64,000 bases of DNA from Amycolatopsis pithecellobii (GCF_009707865.1 NZ_WMBA01000027.1:1-64000), one strand, 5' to 3'; positions 45,892 through 55,099 are shown, numbered from the stretch's first letter. The notes: generated by a model from the sequence alone, not told the origin. Made by a program: numbers and translations.

Positions 45892-48800
45892 CTACTCGCT
45901 CGATTTCGTGAACAGGCGGGTGGCCGACAGGTGTGACGTGCCGTCCGGGTCGGCAAGTTCGTCGAGGTGGTTGCGGATCGTCGCGTCGACCGACAGGTAC
46001 TTGCGACCCGCCCGCAGGTCCGCGTCGTTGCGCAGCCGCACGATCAGCGGGAACTCCGACAGGGCGCCCGCGTCGAACAGGCCGGTGGTATAGACCAGCT
46101 GCACGCCGAGCGCCTCGGCGACGACCCGTTGCAGCTCCAGCAGATACCCGGCCGAAGCCCGTCCGATCGGGTTGTCCAGGAACAGCACCCCGGAATGCCG
46201 GTTGCGCAGCTTGCCGCGGTTGTTGGCCCGCAGCGCGGCGAGCGTGCAGTACAGGATGATCGCGGCGGTCAGCTGCTGCCCGCCGGAGAACACGTCGCGG
46301 ATCTCCGACACGCGCTGCCGTTCGGTCCGCAGCACCGAGTCCGGTTTGAGCATGTCCACCCGGAACCCCTTGGGCACCGCGGCCCGCACACCGCGCAGCA
46401 CGAGCGTCATCCCGTCACGCTTGACATCGCGGCCGTCGCTCGTCTTCCCGGCGGCGGCCTCGTCGACGACTTGGCCGAGTGCTTCGCTCAGCTCGGGTTC
46501 TTCCGGGTCGGCGAACCGGATCCGCAGGAACTCCTGCCCTGACCAGTCGCCGAGCCCTTCGGGCAGCCGGGAAAGCCGTTGCGCGGACCGCAGCAGCCGC
46601 AGCGCGCCTTCGACCATGCCCTGCAGGCGCGCGACGATTCCCGAGCGGTGCCGGTCGATCTGGGCGAGATCGTCGGTCAGTGTGCGCAACCGGGGCCGCA
46701 GCGCGCTCGCCCATTCCGCCGCGCCGGCAGGGAGACTGTCGCGGCGCACCGAGATAATCTGCTGCCGGACCGGGCTGGTCAGTTTTTCGAATCGCTTGCC
46801 CGTCGCGTACTGGGCCAGCGCGTCGGCCGCCGCGCGAACGCGTTTCTCCGAGCTGTCCACAGTGGACTCCGCTTCGGTGAGCGCGGAGGTCAGCTTGCGG
46901 TACCGGTTCTGCGCAGCCTCGACATCGCCGTCGAATACGCTTTCCGGTTCCCCGTCGACGACCAGATGCGCCATCGACTCGGCGAGCAGCCGGAAGCCCG
47001 CCGCCGACACGGTCGCCGCCTCCGACGCACGTTCCGCCTCGGCACGACGGGCCTGGGCCTCTTCCCACGCGCGGGCGGCGGCGCCGGCCTCTTCGGTCGC
47101 TTCGTCAATCAGCTCACGGCCGTGCTCGGCGTCCCGCGGGCGGGTTTCCAGTGTGATGCCTTGTTTCGGCAGCTGGTCGAGCTCGGCCTTGCGGGTGGCG
47201 ACCTCGCCGATCGCTTCGCTGTGCTCGGCTTCCAGTGCCGCCACCACCCGGCCCGCGCGTGCCTGCGCGGCCGCGCGGGTCGCCGCGTCGGAGCCGTCGG
47301 GGGTTTCCAGCAGCCGGGACGCCTGCTCGCGCACGGCCGGATCGAGCACCTCCAGCGCGGCCCGTGCCGTGGACTCCGCCGATTCCGCCTGCTCGAGTTC
47401 CGCCCGCAGATCGCTGCCGACCTCGACCTTGGCGTAGGCATCGCTCGCCGAGGCGAACGCGCGTCGCAACGCGTCCACCGGCTCCTTCGGCGCGGGGTCC
47501 TTTTCGGACACCGAGCCGCCGCCGGGTACTTCGGCGAGTTCGGCACGGGCACTGCTGACCGTGCGGCGATGCCCGTCCGCGGTGCGCTGTTCCTCGGCAG
47601 CCACTTCCCTGGCGCGGCCGGCTTTTCCGCTCGCCTGCTCGGCGTCCGCCTCGGCACGGGCGAAGATCTCCCGCGCGCGCCCGGACTCGTCGGTCCACTG
47701 TGGAATCCGGGCGACCTTCTCGGCCAGCTCGCCGAGTTTGCGCGCGCGTTCCTCACCGGTGCGTGCTTCGATCCGTAGCGCGGGAACCATTTCGCGCAGC
47801 CTTGCCCGGCGGGCGGTGAGCCCGGCCAGGTTTTGTTCCGCGGCAACGACCGCGTCCTGGCTCTCGGCCAGTTCGCCCGCCGCGGTTTCGGCTTCCTCGG
47901 ACAGGGTGGCTAGCGCGCCCGGCGGGTAGTCCTCGCGCCAGGTGGTGAGTTTCCATTCCAGCGCGGCATCGTCGCCGATGGCACCGGCCAGTGCTTCGAG
48001 TTGCTTGCGGCGGCGGGCATGCCGGGCGAGGATGGCCTGCCGCTCGGTGTCGGCGGCCTCTTCGTCGTACATCGCGGGGTTGGGCGGCACCAGGAAATCC
48101 ACGCCCGGCGCGGCACCGTCCTGGCCGAGTGCCGCCGTCGTGCCGACCGGAAGAACCGTGCTGGGCAACAGTTTCGCGTCCGCGAGCGCCGTGCGCGCCC
48201 TGGGCAGTTGCGCCGGGTCGTTGACGAGCACACCGCCGAGCAGATGCGGCATCCGCACCAGCGCCTGCTCGCGCGCCTTGGCATCCATTGTGGACAGATA
48301 GCGCCAGCCCGACCACGCGGTGACGCCGGCCTCCTCCAGTACGGCGAGGGCGGCCTGCACCTCCGGCGGCGCGGGCAGCAGGCCACCGTCACCCAGCGCG
48401 GCCAGCGCGCGCTCGTCGGCGGATTCCTCCATGCGCAAGGCCGTCTGCTCGCGTTCGGCGGCCGATCGCGCTTCCCGCAACCGTTTCAGCAATGCGGGTG
48501 TGTCGGTTTCCGGCTGGACGTTCTCGCCGCCGAGCAGTTCCAGCAGCCGCGGGTGGGCGGCGAGGGAGTCGGTGCGGCGATGCGCCTTGGCCAGTTCACC
48601 CGCCGCCCGGTCGGCGCGTCCTTGTGCCACCGAAGCTTGCTGCTGTGCGGCGTGCAGCGCTTGCTGCGCCTCGGCGTGCTCTTCCGCGACACGTTCCAGC
48701 TCCGCCTCGCGCGCGACGAGTTCCGCGACCGCGTTTTCGCCGCGGGCAAGGGCTTCCCGTGCGGCTTCGGCGACCTGGGTGCCGTCGTCCAGTAGCCCGT

Positions 48801-50319
48801 CCCGCACGGCTTGCCGTACCTGGTCACGGACCTCTTCGATCCGCGCGGACAGCTGCGCCTCCTCCGCGCGATACCTCGCCGCGGTGCTCGCGGCCTCGTC
48901 TCGCTGGTCTTGCGCCTGCGCCGCCTCGGCAAGCGCGGCCGCGGCCCGCTCCTCGGCCGCCTGCGCCTGCTCCCCCGCTTCGCGCGCGAGCGCGAGCAGC
49001 CCGCGGGCAAGCGCGTTCGCCGCCGCGTTTTTCGCTTCCAGCGCGGGTTTCGCGGTCTGCTCACGCTCGCCGACGAGGGCGCGGATGTCGGCGGCCTTGC
49101 GGACGGCGTTGACCTGCGCGAGCACGGTGCTCGTCTCGCGCCAGGCCTCCGCGCTCGCGCGGGCCTGCGCCAGTTCCTCGTCGAGGCGCTGCTTGCCCGC
49201 CGTGGCATCGGCGAGACGCAGCTCGGCGACGACACGCCGCAGCTCGGTCACGATCGCGGACAGCCGCCGGTGATCGCCTTCGGCGAGCTTCTCCGCGTCA
49301 CGGGTTTCCTCGACGAACTCGGCGAGCCCGGCCAGGCGGTCGGCTTCCAGCCGGTGCCGGGCCGTCACCGAACCGGCGCAGGCCTGAGCGTCCGAGCGGG
49401 CGACCGTGGCGAGCTTACGTGCCGCGGCGGCCAGCGATTCCGCTTCGGACAGTGGACCCAGCAACTCCAGTGCCCCGGCGACGAAATCGCGCTCGGCCAT
49501 GAGCTCACCGCGCTGACCAAGGTTGTGCGCATAGGTCTGGACCACATCGGCGAGGTCGCGCGGGTCGTCCTCGGGAATGACGGCCTTGAGCAAGAACTCG
49601 ACGAACGCCTCGTCGGAGGTGAAGGCGAACGCGTCCGCCGCCTCGCCTTCGCCCGCGTTCATCGCACGCTGGTAGCGGAACAGTTCGGTGTCCAGGCCGA
49701 GGGTGTCGAGACGTTCGGTCCACTCGTGCTGGCGCCGGGTCCACGACAGCTCCAGCTCGGGCTCGGCTTGGTGTGCCTCGTCGAGCCGCTCCTGGAACCC
49801 GGACATCGTCAACAGGCGGCCACCTTCGGTGAACGGCAGCGATTCGAGCCCGGTGGATGCGCTGGGACGAAAACAAAACCACGAGTCGATGAGGTTCGCC
49901 GGGTCGTTGGACACGACATGCCCGCGCCATTCGGACACCTTGCCGGTGATGATCCGCTGCCCGGTCTCGGTGTGCTGCCACTCCAGCACCACATGCGAAA
50001 CATCCTTGGCGGCAACGAACTTCTCCAGCACGCGGGTGTTCGTCGTGCCGACCACCTGGCGGCGGCCCGGCAGCATCACCGAGAAGATCAGCTTGATGAG
50101 CACCGACTTGCCGCCGCCGTTCTCCAGGAACAGCACACTCGCCGGCGACGGCCTTCGCGGCAGGCCCTGCTCAGCGGAGTGGATGCCCGCGGTGAACAAC
50201 GCGTCCTGCGCAGGCGCGGTGACCACCGGCCCGACGCCGGAGAAGTCCAGCACCACGTCCTGGTACCGCGCGCCCGCCGGGCCCACCGAATGCAAGCGCA
50301 CCCTCGACAGCTCGTACAT
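45892..50319 (-). CDS. SMC-like ATPase, MukB/MksB/JetC type
   Basis: Giant coiled-coil ATPase of 1,475 residues. The N-terminal head has Walker A NGGGKS (67-72) after SVLFLE. Several hundred residues rich in Glu, Ala and Arg heptads follow, interrupted near the middle by a hinge-like globular region (about 590-760). The C-terminal head holds the ABC signature FSGGQQLTAA and Walker B GVLFLDNPIG. Family knowledge: JetC and MukB proteins extrude DNA loops; in Wadjet they detect plasmids. The start ATG has AGAGGAGC 5-6 nt upstream. It follows a JetB-type gene by 184 bp and a JetA-type gene. No JetD nuclease gene is adjacent. Confidence 0.9.
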   Translation of the reverse strand: MYELSRVRLHSVGPAGARYQDVVLDFSGVGPVVTAPAQDALFTAGIHSAEQGLPRRPSPASVLFLENGGGKSVLIKLIFSVMLPGRRQVVGTTNTRVLEKFVAAKDVSHVVLEWQHTETGQRIITGKVSEWRGHVVSNDPANLIDSWFCFRPSASTGLESLPFTEGGRLLTMSGFQERLDEAHQAEPELELSWTRRQHEWTERLDTLGLDTELFRYQRAMNAGEGEAADAFAFTSDEAFVEFLLKAVIPEDDPRDLADVVQTYAHNLGQRGELMAERDFVAGALELLGPLSEAESLAAAARKLATVARSDAQACAGSVTARHRLEADRLAGLAEFVEETRDAEKLAEGDHRRLSAIVTELRRVVAELRLADATAGKQRLDEELAQARASAEAWRETSTVLAQVNAVRKAADIRALVGEREQTAKPALEAKNAAANALARGLLALAREAGEQAQAAEERAAAALAEAAQAQDQRDEAASTAARYRAEEAQLSARIEEVRDQVRQAVRDGLLDDGTQVAEAAREALARGENAVAELVAREAELERVAEEHAEAQQALHAAQQQASVAQGRADRAAGELAKAHRRTDSLAAHPRLLELLGGENVQPETDTPALLKRLREARSAAEREQTALRMEESADERALAALGDGGLLPAPPEVQAALAVLEEAGVTAWSGWRYLSTMDAKAREQALVRMPHLLGGVLVNDPAQLPRARTALADAKLLPSTVLPVGTTAALGQDGAAPGVDFLVPPNPAMYDEEAADTERQAILARHARRRKQLEALAGAIGDDAALEWKLTTWREDYPPGALATLSEEAETAAGELAESQDAVVAAEQNLAGLTARRARLREMVPALRIEARTGEERARKLGELAEKVARIPQWTDESGRAREIFARAEADAEQASGKAGRAREVAAEEQRTADGHRRTVSSARAELAEVPGGGSVSEKDPAPKEPVDALRRAFASASDAYAKVEVGSDLRAELEQAESAESTARAALEVLDPAVREQASRLLETPDGSDAATRAAAQARAGRVVAALEAEHSEAIGEVATRKAELDQLPKQGITLETRPRDAEHGRELIDEATEEAGAAARAWEEAQARRAEAERASEAATVSAAGFRLLAESMAHLVVDGEPESVFDGDVEAAQNRYRKLTSALTEAESTVDSSEKRVRAAADALAQYATGKRFEKLTSPVRQQIISVRRDSLPAGAAEWASALRPRLRTLTDDLAQIDRHRSGIVARLQGMVEGALRLLRSAQRLSRLPEGLGDWSGQEFLRIRFADPEEPELSEALGQVVDEAAAGKTSDGRDVKRDGMTLVLRGVRAAVPKGFRVDMLKPDSVLRTERQRVSEIRDVFSGGQQLTAAIILYCTLAALRANNRGKLRNRHSGVLFLDNPIGRASAGYLLELQRVVAEALGVQLVYTTGLFDAGALSEFPLIVRLRNDADLRAGRKYLSVDATIRNHLDELADPDGTSHLSATRLFTKSSE

Positions 50320-50503
50320 GAAGCTCCTCTAGAACGGTTTGCGTGGCGGCGCGGGTAGCGGAACCTCAGTCCCGCCCGCCCGTCGCCCACCACCACCCTC
50401 AACGGACGCGCTTCGCACGACTGGCCCGCCTCGAAACCCGCGGCGGTGCGAGCTCACTGCGTGGCGAAAGCGGCTCCGCCGCCTGTCAAACAATGTCGTC
50501 CCC

Positions 50504-51292
50504 CTACAAAGTGTCCGAAATGGACGGACGTAAGGTGCCGCCCGCGTCGGCGACCGCGACCACGCCCAGTTCCAGGAGTTCGGAGAACGCACTGTCCGCC
50601 GCCAGCTCCCGGACCTGGATCTGATAGCGCGGCGTGGTCCGGTAGGTGCCGCCCTGCTCTCCGCTGACCTGCACCAGAAACCCTTGGTCGGCAAGGAACC
50701 GCAACGCCCGCGACACCATCCCGCGGGTGGTGTCGGAGGCGAGCCTGCCGTCCTTCGTCGCGGCCGCGGCGGGGCGGCGCGCGTACGCCCGCCACGCCTG
50801 TTCCAGCTCCGGCGCTCCGGCCAGCGGATCGTTGTTCTGCTCGGCCTTCGCCGCCCGCTCGTCGAGGATGCGGCACGCCTCCCGCACGACGCCGTCGACC
50901 TGCTCCACGCTGACCCGCCCGATGTAGGTGTCACTGGCCAGATCGTCCGGGCGCGGGTAACCCAGCGCGGCGGTGGCCAGGTGTACCAGACCGTGCAGCA
51001 CCTTCTCCGTCTCACGGCGCTCGCGGATCTTGCTCTGCCGGGCGTAGGAATCCATCTTGATCTCGAACACGGACTCGTCGGTGGCCGCGAGCACCGCGCC
51101 GGCCTGCGTGCTGACGTCGAGCACCATCAGCCCGAGCCCGGCCGCGACCGAGTTCGTCAGCTGCTTGAAAGCGCTGTCTTCGCCGTACCGGCGGACCAGA
51201 TCGCCGTAGACGACATCGCGCCCCGGCAGCTGCTTCGGCCGCATGCCGAAGGAAATCAGCCGGGCCGCCGACTCCACGTCGGTGGTGTTCAC
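50504..51292 (-). CDS. MukE/JetB-like subunit (winged-helix kleisin partner)
   Basis: A 262-residue protein without recognisable enzymatic motifs. Helical N- and C-terminal parts with a probable winged-helix segment (TTRGMVSRALRFLADQGFLV, then strands) resemble MukE/MksE/JetB (DUF4194-like) proteins, which bridge kleisin and SMC heads. Assignment rests mainly on operon position between kleisin-like and SMC-like genes and on size. GTG 51292 overlaps the JetA-type stop (GTGA). A 184-bp gap without a gene separates it from the SMC-type gene. Confidence 0.75.
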   Translation of the reverse strand: MNTTDVESAARLISFGMRPKQLPGRDVVYGDLVRRYGEDSAFKQLTNSVAAGLGLMVLDVSTQAGAVLAATDESVFEIKMDSYARQSKIRERRETEKVLHGLVHLATAALGYPRPDDLASDTYIGRVSVEQVDGVVREACRILDERAAKAEQNNDPLAGAPELEQAWRAYARRPAAAATKDGRLASDTTRGMVSRALRFLADQGFLVQVSGEQGGTYRTTPRYQIQVRELAADSAFSELLELGVVAVADAGGTLRPSISDTL

Positions 51293-52761
51293 GCCGCCCC
51301 CTCTTCTTCCTCACGCTCGATCCGTGCCGTGGTCAGCAACAGGTCCGCGCCACCGAACTCCTCGTCCTCCAGCGGCGTGCCGTCGTCCACGGCGAGCAAC
51401 GTGCGATCGTCCCCCTGCCGGACGGCCGCACCGATCTCCGGACTGTACGAGTGCAACGCCCGCAGCGCGACCAGACGCGCCACCCGCGAGTCGGTCTCAC
51501 GCGCCTCGGCCAGCAGACCGGACAGCCGCCGCGGGACCTCCGGCAGGTCCAGCAGCTCGTCCGCGCGGCGCCATTGCTCGTCACTGTAGTAGTCGGTCTG
51601 CTCGGCGGGGACGAGCTCCGGCTCGGGCACCTCGCCGACCAGCTTGTCGCGTTCGGGCGCGGGCCGCAGCAGCATAGACACCAGCGAGGACAGCGACGGC
51701 ACCGTCGGCACCTCCGCGCCGGCGACCGCGTGGAAGAAACCCTCGACCGGGGCGAGCGCATCGGCGATCGGCAGTTCCAGGGCCGGTACCAGCAGCTGAC
51801 CGAACAGGTCGATCGTGGCGCGCTGCGGTGGTCCGGAGAACTGCTGGCGGTCCTGCTCGGCGCGGAAGATCGCACCCGCGGCCTGCAACCGCGACTGCAG
51901 CTGGGTGTGCCTGCTGATGCAGTCGCTCACGATGTCCACCAGCTCCGCCGCGCGGCGCTTGTGGTCGGGTTCCTCGGCCTCGTCGCGGGCGCGCGTGATG
52001 TTGCGCAGGATCGCGTTCTCCGCCCGGAACCGGGCCTCGATATGCGACAGCGCGGAGTCGAGCAGTTCGGGCATCTCGCGCACCCAGTCCACCGCGCGCA
52101 CGTCACGGCGGGTCGCGTCCAGCTTGGCGCGCAACGTTTCCCCGTACTGCACCGTGCGGTAGCGGGCCTGTTCGGCGGCAAGTTTCGCGTCGGCGAGCCT
52201 GCCCCGGCTGATCAGGTTCTCCAGCTTCACCTCGGCCGCGATCTGGGCCGACTCCACATCGGTGTCCAGCGCGCCGACGAGGACGTTGATCGCCTCGTCA
52301 CTCGCCCGCAGATACACCTCGCCACTGGGTGCCGCGAGCTCGATCAGGAGCTTGAAGTCGAACGCGCGGCGGCGGTACGCGCCGGTCTCGTCGACGCTGC
52401 CGTACACCCGGCGGAACCCGCGGTCGGCGGTGCCGACGTTGATCAGGTTGTCCAGCACCCAGCGCGCCACCCGCTGATGCTCCGCCGTGCCACGACCAGG
52501 CGCCTGTGCGGCGATGAACGGCTGCAGCCGGCGCACGACATCCTCGTGGTCCGCGCCGGTGTCGAAGTCCATCGCGATGGTGACCTGGTCGATCGTGTGC
52601 AGCGCGATCTCGGCCATCTGGTAGACCGTCGCGTCGGCCCAGTCCAGCTTCGCCTTGCGGGCGTCGAGATCATGCAGCGGCGCGGTGCAGGCCAGCGCCT
52701 TGAGGCGGCGGGCCAGGCCCTCGTCCACCAGGCTGCCGCTGATCAGGTCCGGTTCTCGCAC
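51289..52761 (-). CDS. MukF/JetA-like kleisin subunit
   Basis: A 490-residue, mostly helical protein, first gene of the SMC-like operon. A central helical stretch (about residues 175-330, with RGRLADAKLAAEQARYRT and LDSALSHIEARFRAENAIL) and a C-terminal winged-helix-like region fit MukF/MksF/JetA kleisins. Direct sequence resemblance is weak and identity is argued from context. GTG 52761 is the likely start; no ribosome site is evident, and a MITE-like palindrome ends 24 bp upstream, so expression may depend on sequence inside or beyond that element. A longer frame to 53112 would run through it and into the divergent gene. Confidence 0.72.
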   Translation of the reverse strand: MREPDLISGSLVDEGLARRLKALACTAPLHDLDARKAKLDWADATVYQMAEIALHTIDQVTIAMDFDTGADHEDVVRRLQPFIAAQAPGRGTAEHQRVARWVLDNLINVGTADRGFRRVYGSVDETGAYRRRAFDFKLLIELAAPSGEVYLRASDEAINVLVGALDTDVESAQIAAEVKLENLISRGRLADAKLAAEQARYRTVQYGETLRAKLDATRRDVRAVDWVREMPELLDSALSHIEARFRAENAILRNITRARDEAEEPDHKRRAAELVDIVSDCISRHTQLQSRLQAAGAIFRAEQDRQQFSGPPQRATIDLFGQLLVPALELPIADALAPVEGFFHAVAGAEVPTVPSLSSLVSMLLRPAPERDKLVGEVPEPELVPAEQTDYYSDEQWRRADELLDLPEVPRRLSGLLAEARETDSRVARLVALRALHSYSPEIGAAVRQGDDRTLLAVDDGTPLEDEEFGGADLLLTTARIEREEEEGAA

Positions 52762-52784
52762 AACGCACGAGCCTAACTGCTTGT

Positions 52785-52871
52785 TACCAAGCCGACCGAA
52801 AGCAGGCCAACCCGCCCAACCGGCGGTCGAGGCACTTTTGCCCGATCGCCGTGACTGCCGTCGGCTTGGTA
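52785..52871. mobile_element. MITE-like palindromic element, copy 2 (between the JetA-type gene and PPOX gene)
   Basis: An 83-bp core begins CCAAGCCGAC (52787) and ends GTCGGCTTGG (52869), with TA at each side (52785-52786, 52870-52871) and a palindrome that extends two more bases outward (GT/AC). It shares AAAGCAGGCC and GATCGCCGTGACTGCC with copy 1 at 26536-26624. The changes in the arms relative to copy 1 are compensated on the other side. It fills most of the 136-bp divergent promoter region of the kleisin-type and PPOX genes. Confidence 0.8.
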
Positions 52872-52897
52872 ACCGCCAACACAGTAGTTTGAGGGCC

Positions 52898-53335
52898 ATG
52901 CATGCCATGAGTCGCGAAGAGTGGTGGACGTTCGCGAGCGAGGGGACGCGCACCGGCAAGCTCGCCGTCGTGCGGGCCGACGGGTCGCCGCATGTGACGC
53001 CGATCTGGTTCGTGCTCAACGAAACCGCCGACGGCGACGAGCTGATCTTCAACACGGGCGTGAACAGCGCGAAGGGCAAGGCGCTGCGCCGCGAGCCACG
53101 GATCTCGCTCACGGTCGACGATCAGGCACCGCCGTTCTCGTTCGTCCAGTTCACCGCCGTCGCGTCGCTCCACGAGGACCTCGACGAGATGCTGCGATGG
53201 GCCACCGCGATCGGCGCCCGCTACATGGGCGAGGACAGGGGTGAGGAGTTCGGCAAGCGTAACGCCATGCCGGGCGAGTACCTCGTGCGCGCCAAGATCA
53301 CCAAGGTGCTCGCGTACGGCGATCTGACCGGCTGA
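52898..53335 (+). CDS. PPOX-class F420/FMN-dependent oxidoreductase-like protein
   Basis: A 145-residue split beta-barrel protein of the pyridoxamine phosphate oxidase-like superfamily. Seen are TGKLAVVRADGSPHVTPIWF near residues 20-39 and the following ELIFNTG and KALRREPRISLTVDD, matching actinobacterial F420-dependent (Rv1155-like) enzymes. Cofactor choice between F420 and FMN cannot be settled. ATG 52898 or ATG 52907. It is divergent from the kleisin-type gene with the MITE-like element between them, and is followed 43 nt later by a 2OG oxygenase gene. Confidence 0.87.
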   Translation: MHAMSREEWWTFASEGTRTGKLAVVRADGSPHVTPIWFVLNETADGDELIFNTGVNSAKGKALRREPRISLTVDDQAPPFSFVQFTAVASLHEDLDEMLRWATAIGARYMGEDRGEEFGKRNAMPGEYLVRAKITKVLAYGDLTG

Positions 53336-53378
53336 TTTCCGCCAGCGCGCCCCGCCGGCGGGTGCGCACACTGGCGGG

Positions 53379-54086
53379 ATGAAGCTCACCGAACGCGTCG
53401 ACCGGCTGGACTGGGCCGCGCTCGCGGCCGAAGTGAACGAGTACGGGTGCGCGCTCACCCCGCGCGTGCTCACGCCCGCCGAATGCCGCGAAATGTCCGC
53501 CCGTTACGACGATCCCGCGCAGTTCCGCTCGACGATCGACATGGCCCGCTACCGCTTCGGTGCCGGGCAGTACCGCTATTTCGGCTACCCGCTGCCGGAA
53601 CCGGTCGCGCAACTGCGCGCCGCCTGGTACCCGCGCCTGCTGCCGATCGCGCGGGACTGGGCGGCGAAGCTCCGGCGTCCGGCACCGTGGCCCGACGAGC
53701 TCGAAGAGTGGCTGGCGCGGTGCCACGCCGCCGGGCAGGACAAGCCGACGCCCATCCTGCTGCGGTACGGCGCGGGCGACTGGAACGCGTTGCACCGCGA
53801 CCTGTACGGCGAACTCGTGTTCCCGTTGCAGGTGGTGATCGGGCTCGACGAGCCGGGCACCGATCACACCGGCGGCGAGTTCCTGCTCGTCGAACAGCGG
53901 CCGCGGGCACAGTCCCGTGGCACCGCGACCCTGCTGAAGCAGGGGCACGCGCTGATCTTCACCACCAGGGACCGGCCGGTGCGCTCGGCGCGCGGGTACT
54001 CGGCGTCACCCGTGCGCCATGGCGTCAGCACCGTCCGCAGCGGTCGAAGGCACACCCTCGGCCTGGTGTTTCACGACGCGAGCTAA
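53379..54086 (+). CDS. 2-oxoglutarate/Fe(II)-dependent oxygenase
   Basis: Putative hydroxylase of 235 residues. The iron triad is visible: His139 and Asp141 in NALHRDLYGE, and His214 in VRHGVSTV, with Arg224 (RRHTLGLVFH) positioned to bind 2-oxoglutarate. The domain order matches a family of small bacterial 2OG-Fe(II) oxygenases, some annotated as prolyl hydroxylase-like. The substrate is unknown. Its 3' end overlaps the convergent gpgS stop by 4 nt. Confidence 0.85.
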   Translation: MKLTERVDRLDWAALAAEVNEYGCALTPRVLTPAECREMSARYDDPAQFRSTIDMARYRFGAGQYRYFGYPLPEPVAQLRAAWYPRLLPIARDWAAKLRRPAPWPDELEEWLARCHAAGQDKPTPILLRYGAGDWNALHRDLYGELVFPLQVVIGLDEPGTDHTGGEFLLVEQRPRAQSRGTATLLKQGHALIFTTRDRPVRSARGYSASPVRHGVSTVRSGRRHTLGLVFHDAS

Positions 54087-55099
54087 GCGATCTCCCGGCT
54101 CTCGGCCAGGAACTCCGCGAGCGGCGGGCGCTGCCGGCAGGACACGTCGGTCAGCACCATCTCGCGCTCGACCCCGTGACCGGACTCGCCCCGGCGGAAC
54201 TGCGCGAGCAGCGTCGCCGGCGGCTGGGCCGTGATCAGGCGCCCGTACTGGCCGAGCCGGTCGAACAGCGTCTGCATGATCTGCCCCGACATCCGGCCCA
54301 GCGCCTGCGTGCTCTGGTGGCGATGGGTGCGTTTGCCCAGGTCCACCTGCGCGAGCGCGTCCAGCCCGTGCGCCTGCAGGATGTCGATCAGGTGCCCGAC
54401 CTCGACGCCGTAGTTGACCACGAACGGGATGCCTTCCAGCACCTCGCGGCGGCCCGCGTACTCACCGGCCAGCGGCTGCACGAACCCGGCGAGCTCGGGC
54501 CAGTACATGTTCAGCAGTGGCCGCGCCACCAGCTCGGTGACCCGCCCACCGCCCTCGGCGTCCGTGCCGCCCGCGCCGGTCAGCGGCCGGTGGTAGAAGC
54601 CCTTGACGTAGGCCACCGACTCGTCGGTCAGCAGCGGGCCGAGCAGTCCGCTGACGTAGTCGCTGGTGAAGTCGTAGAGATCGCCGTCGACGAACACCAC
54701 GAAGTCACCCGTGGTGGCGGCGAGCCCCTTCCACAGGGCCTCGCCCTTGCCCGCCATCCGCGGCAGCGCCGGCAGGACCGAGTCCTGTGCGACCACGGTC
54801 GCGCCCGCTTCGGCGGCGACCCGGGCCGTCGCGTCCTGCGAACGCGAGTCCACCACCAGCACCTCGTCGACGAGCGGGATGCCGTCCACGAGATCACGGC
54901 GGATGGTGCGCACGATGTCGCCGACGGTGTGCTCCTCGTCCCGCGCCGGGATGACGACGCTGACGGTCCTGCCGCCCTTCGCCGCGAGGAGATCCGCCGG
55001 CCGCCAGTCGGCGGCGTGGCTGCTGCGCCGGGGGAGCCAGCTGCCCACGTCGGCGGAGACTTTCAGCTCCGCCTTGTCGTTCGTGCCGTTGATGCGCAC
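54083..55099 (-). CDS. gpgS: Glucosyl-3-phosphoglycerate synthase
   Basis: GT81-family glycosyltransferase that transfers glucose from a nucleotide sugar to 3-phosphoglycerate, starting glucosylglycerate and methylglucose lipopolysaccharide synthesis. SVVIPARDEEHTVGDIV binds the nucleotide sugar, VFVDGDLYDF holds the metal-binding motif, and GEYAGRREVLEGIPFVVNYGVEVGHLID is the acceptor region typical of GpgS. GTG 55099 is chosen: AAGGGG lies 6-7 nt upstream and the 338-residue length fits better than the 363-residue frame from 55174. Confidence 0.93.
   Translation of the reverse strand: MRINGTNDKAELKVSADVGSWLPRRSSHAADWRPADLLAAKGGRTVSVVIPARDEEHTVGDIVRTIRRDLVDGIPLVDEVLVVDSRSQDATARVAAEAGATVVAQDSVLPALPRMAGKGEALWKGLAATTGDFVVFVDGDLYDFTSDYVSGLLGPLLTDESVAYVKGFYHRPLTGAGGTDAEGGGRVTELVARPLLNMYWPELAGFVQPLAGEYAGRREVLEGIPFVVNYGVEVGHLIDILQAHGLDALAQVDLGKRTHRHQSTQALGRMSGQIMQTLFDRLGQYGRLITAQPPATLLAQFRRGESGHGVEREMVLTDVSCRQRPPLAEFLAESREIA

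Noticed and set aside
50320-50503. Frameshift joining the JetB- and JetC-type genes
   Set aside because: The 184-bp gap has no family-like coding in any frame. The JetC gene has its own strong ribosome site and a proper N-terminus with Walker A at the normal distance.
51289-53112. Longer JetA-type frame starting at 53112
   Set aside because: The extra 117 codons cross the MITE-like element and run antisense through most of the PPOX gene, giving a composition unlike the rest of the protein.
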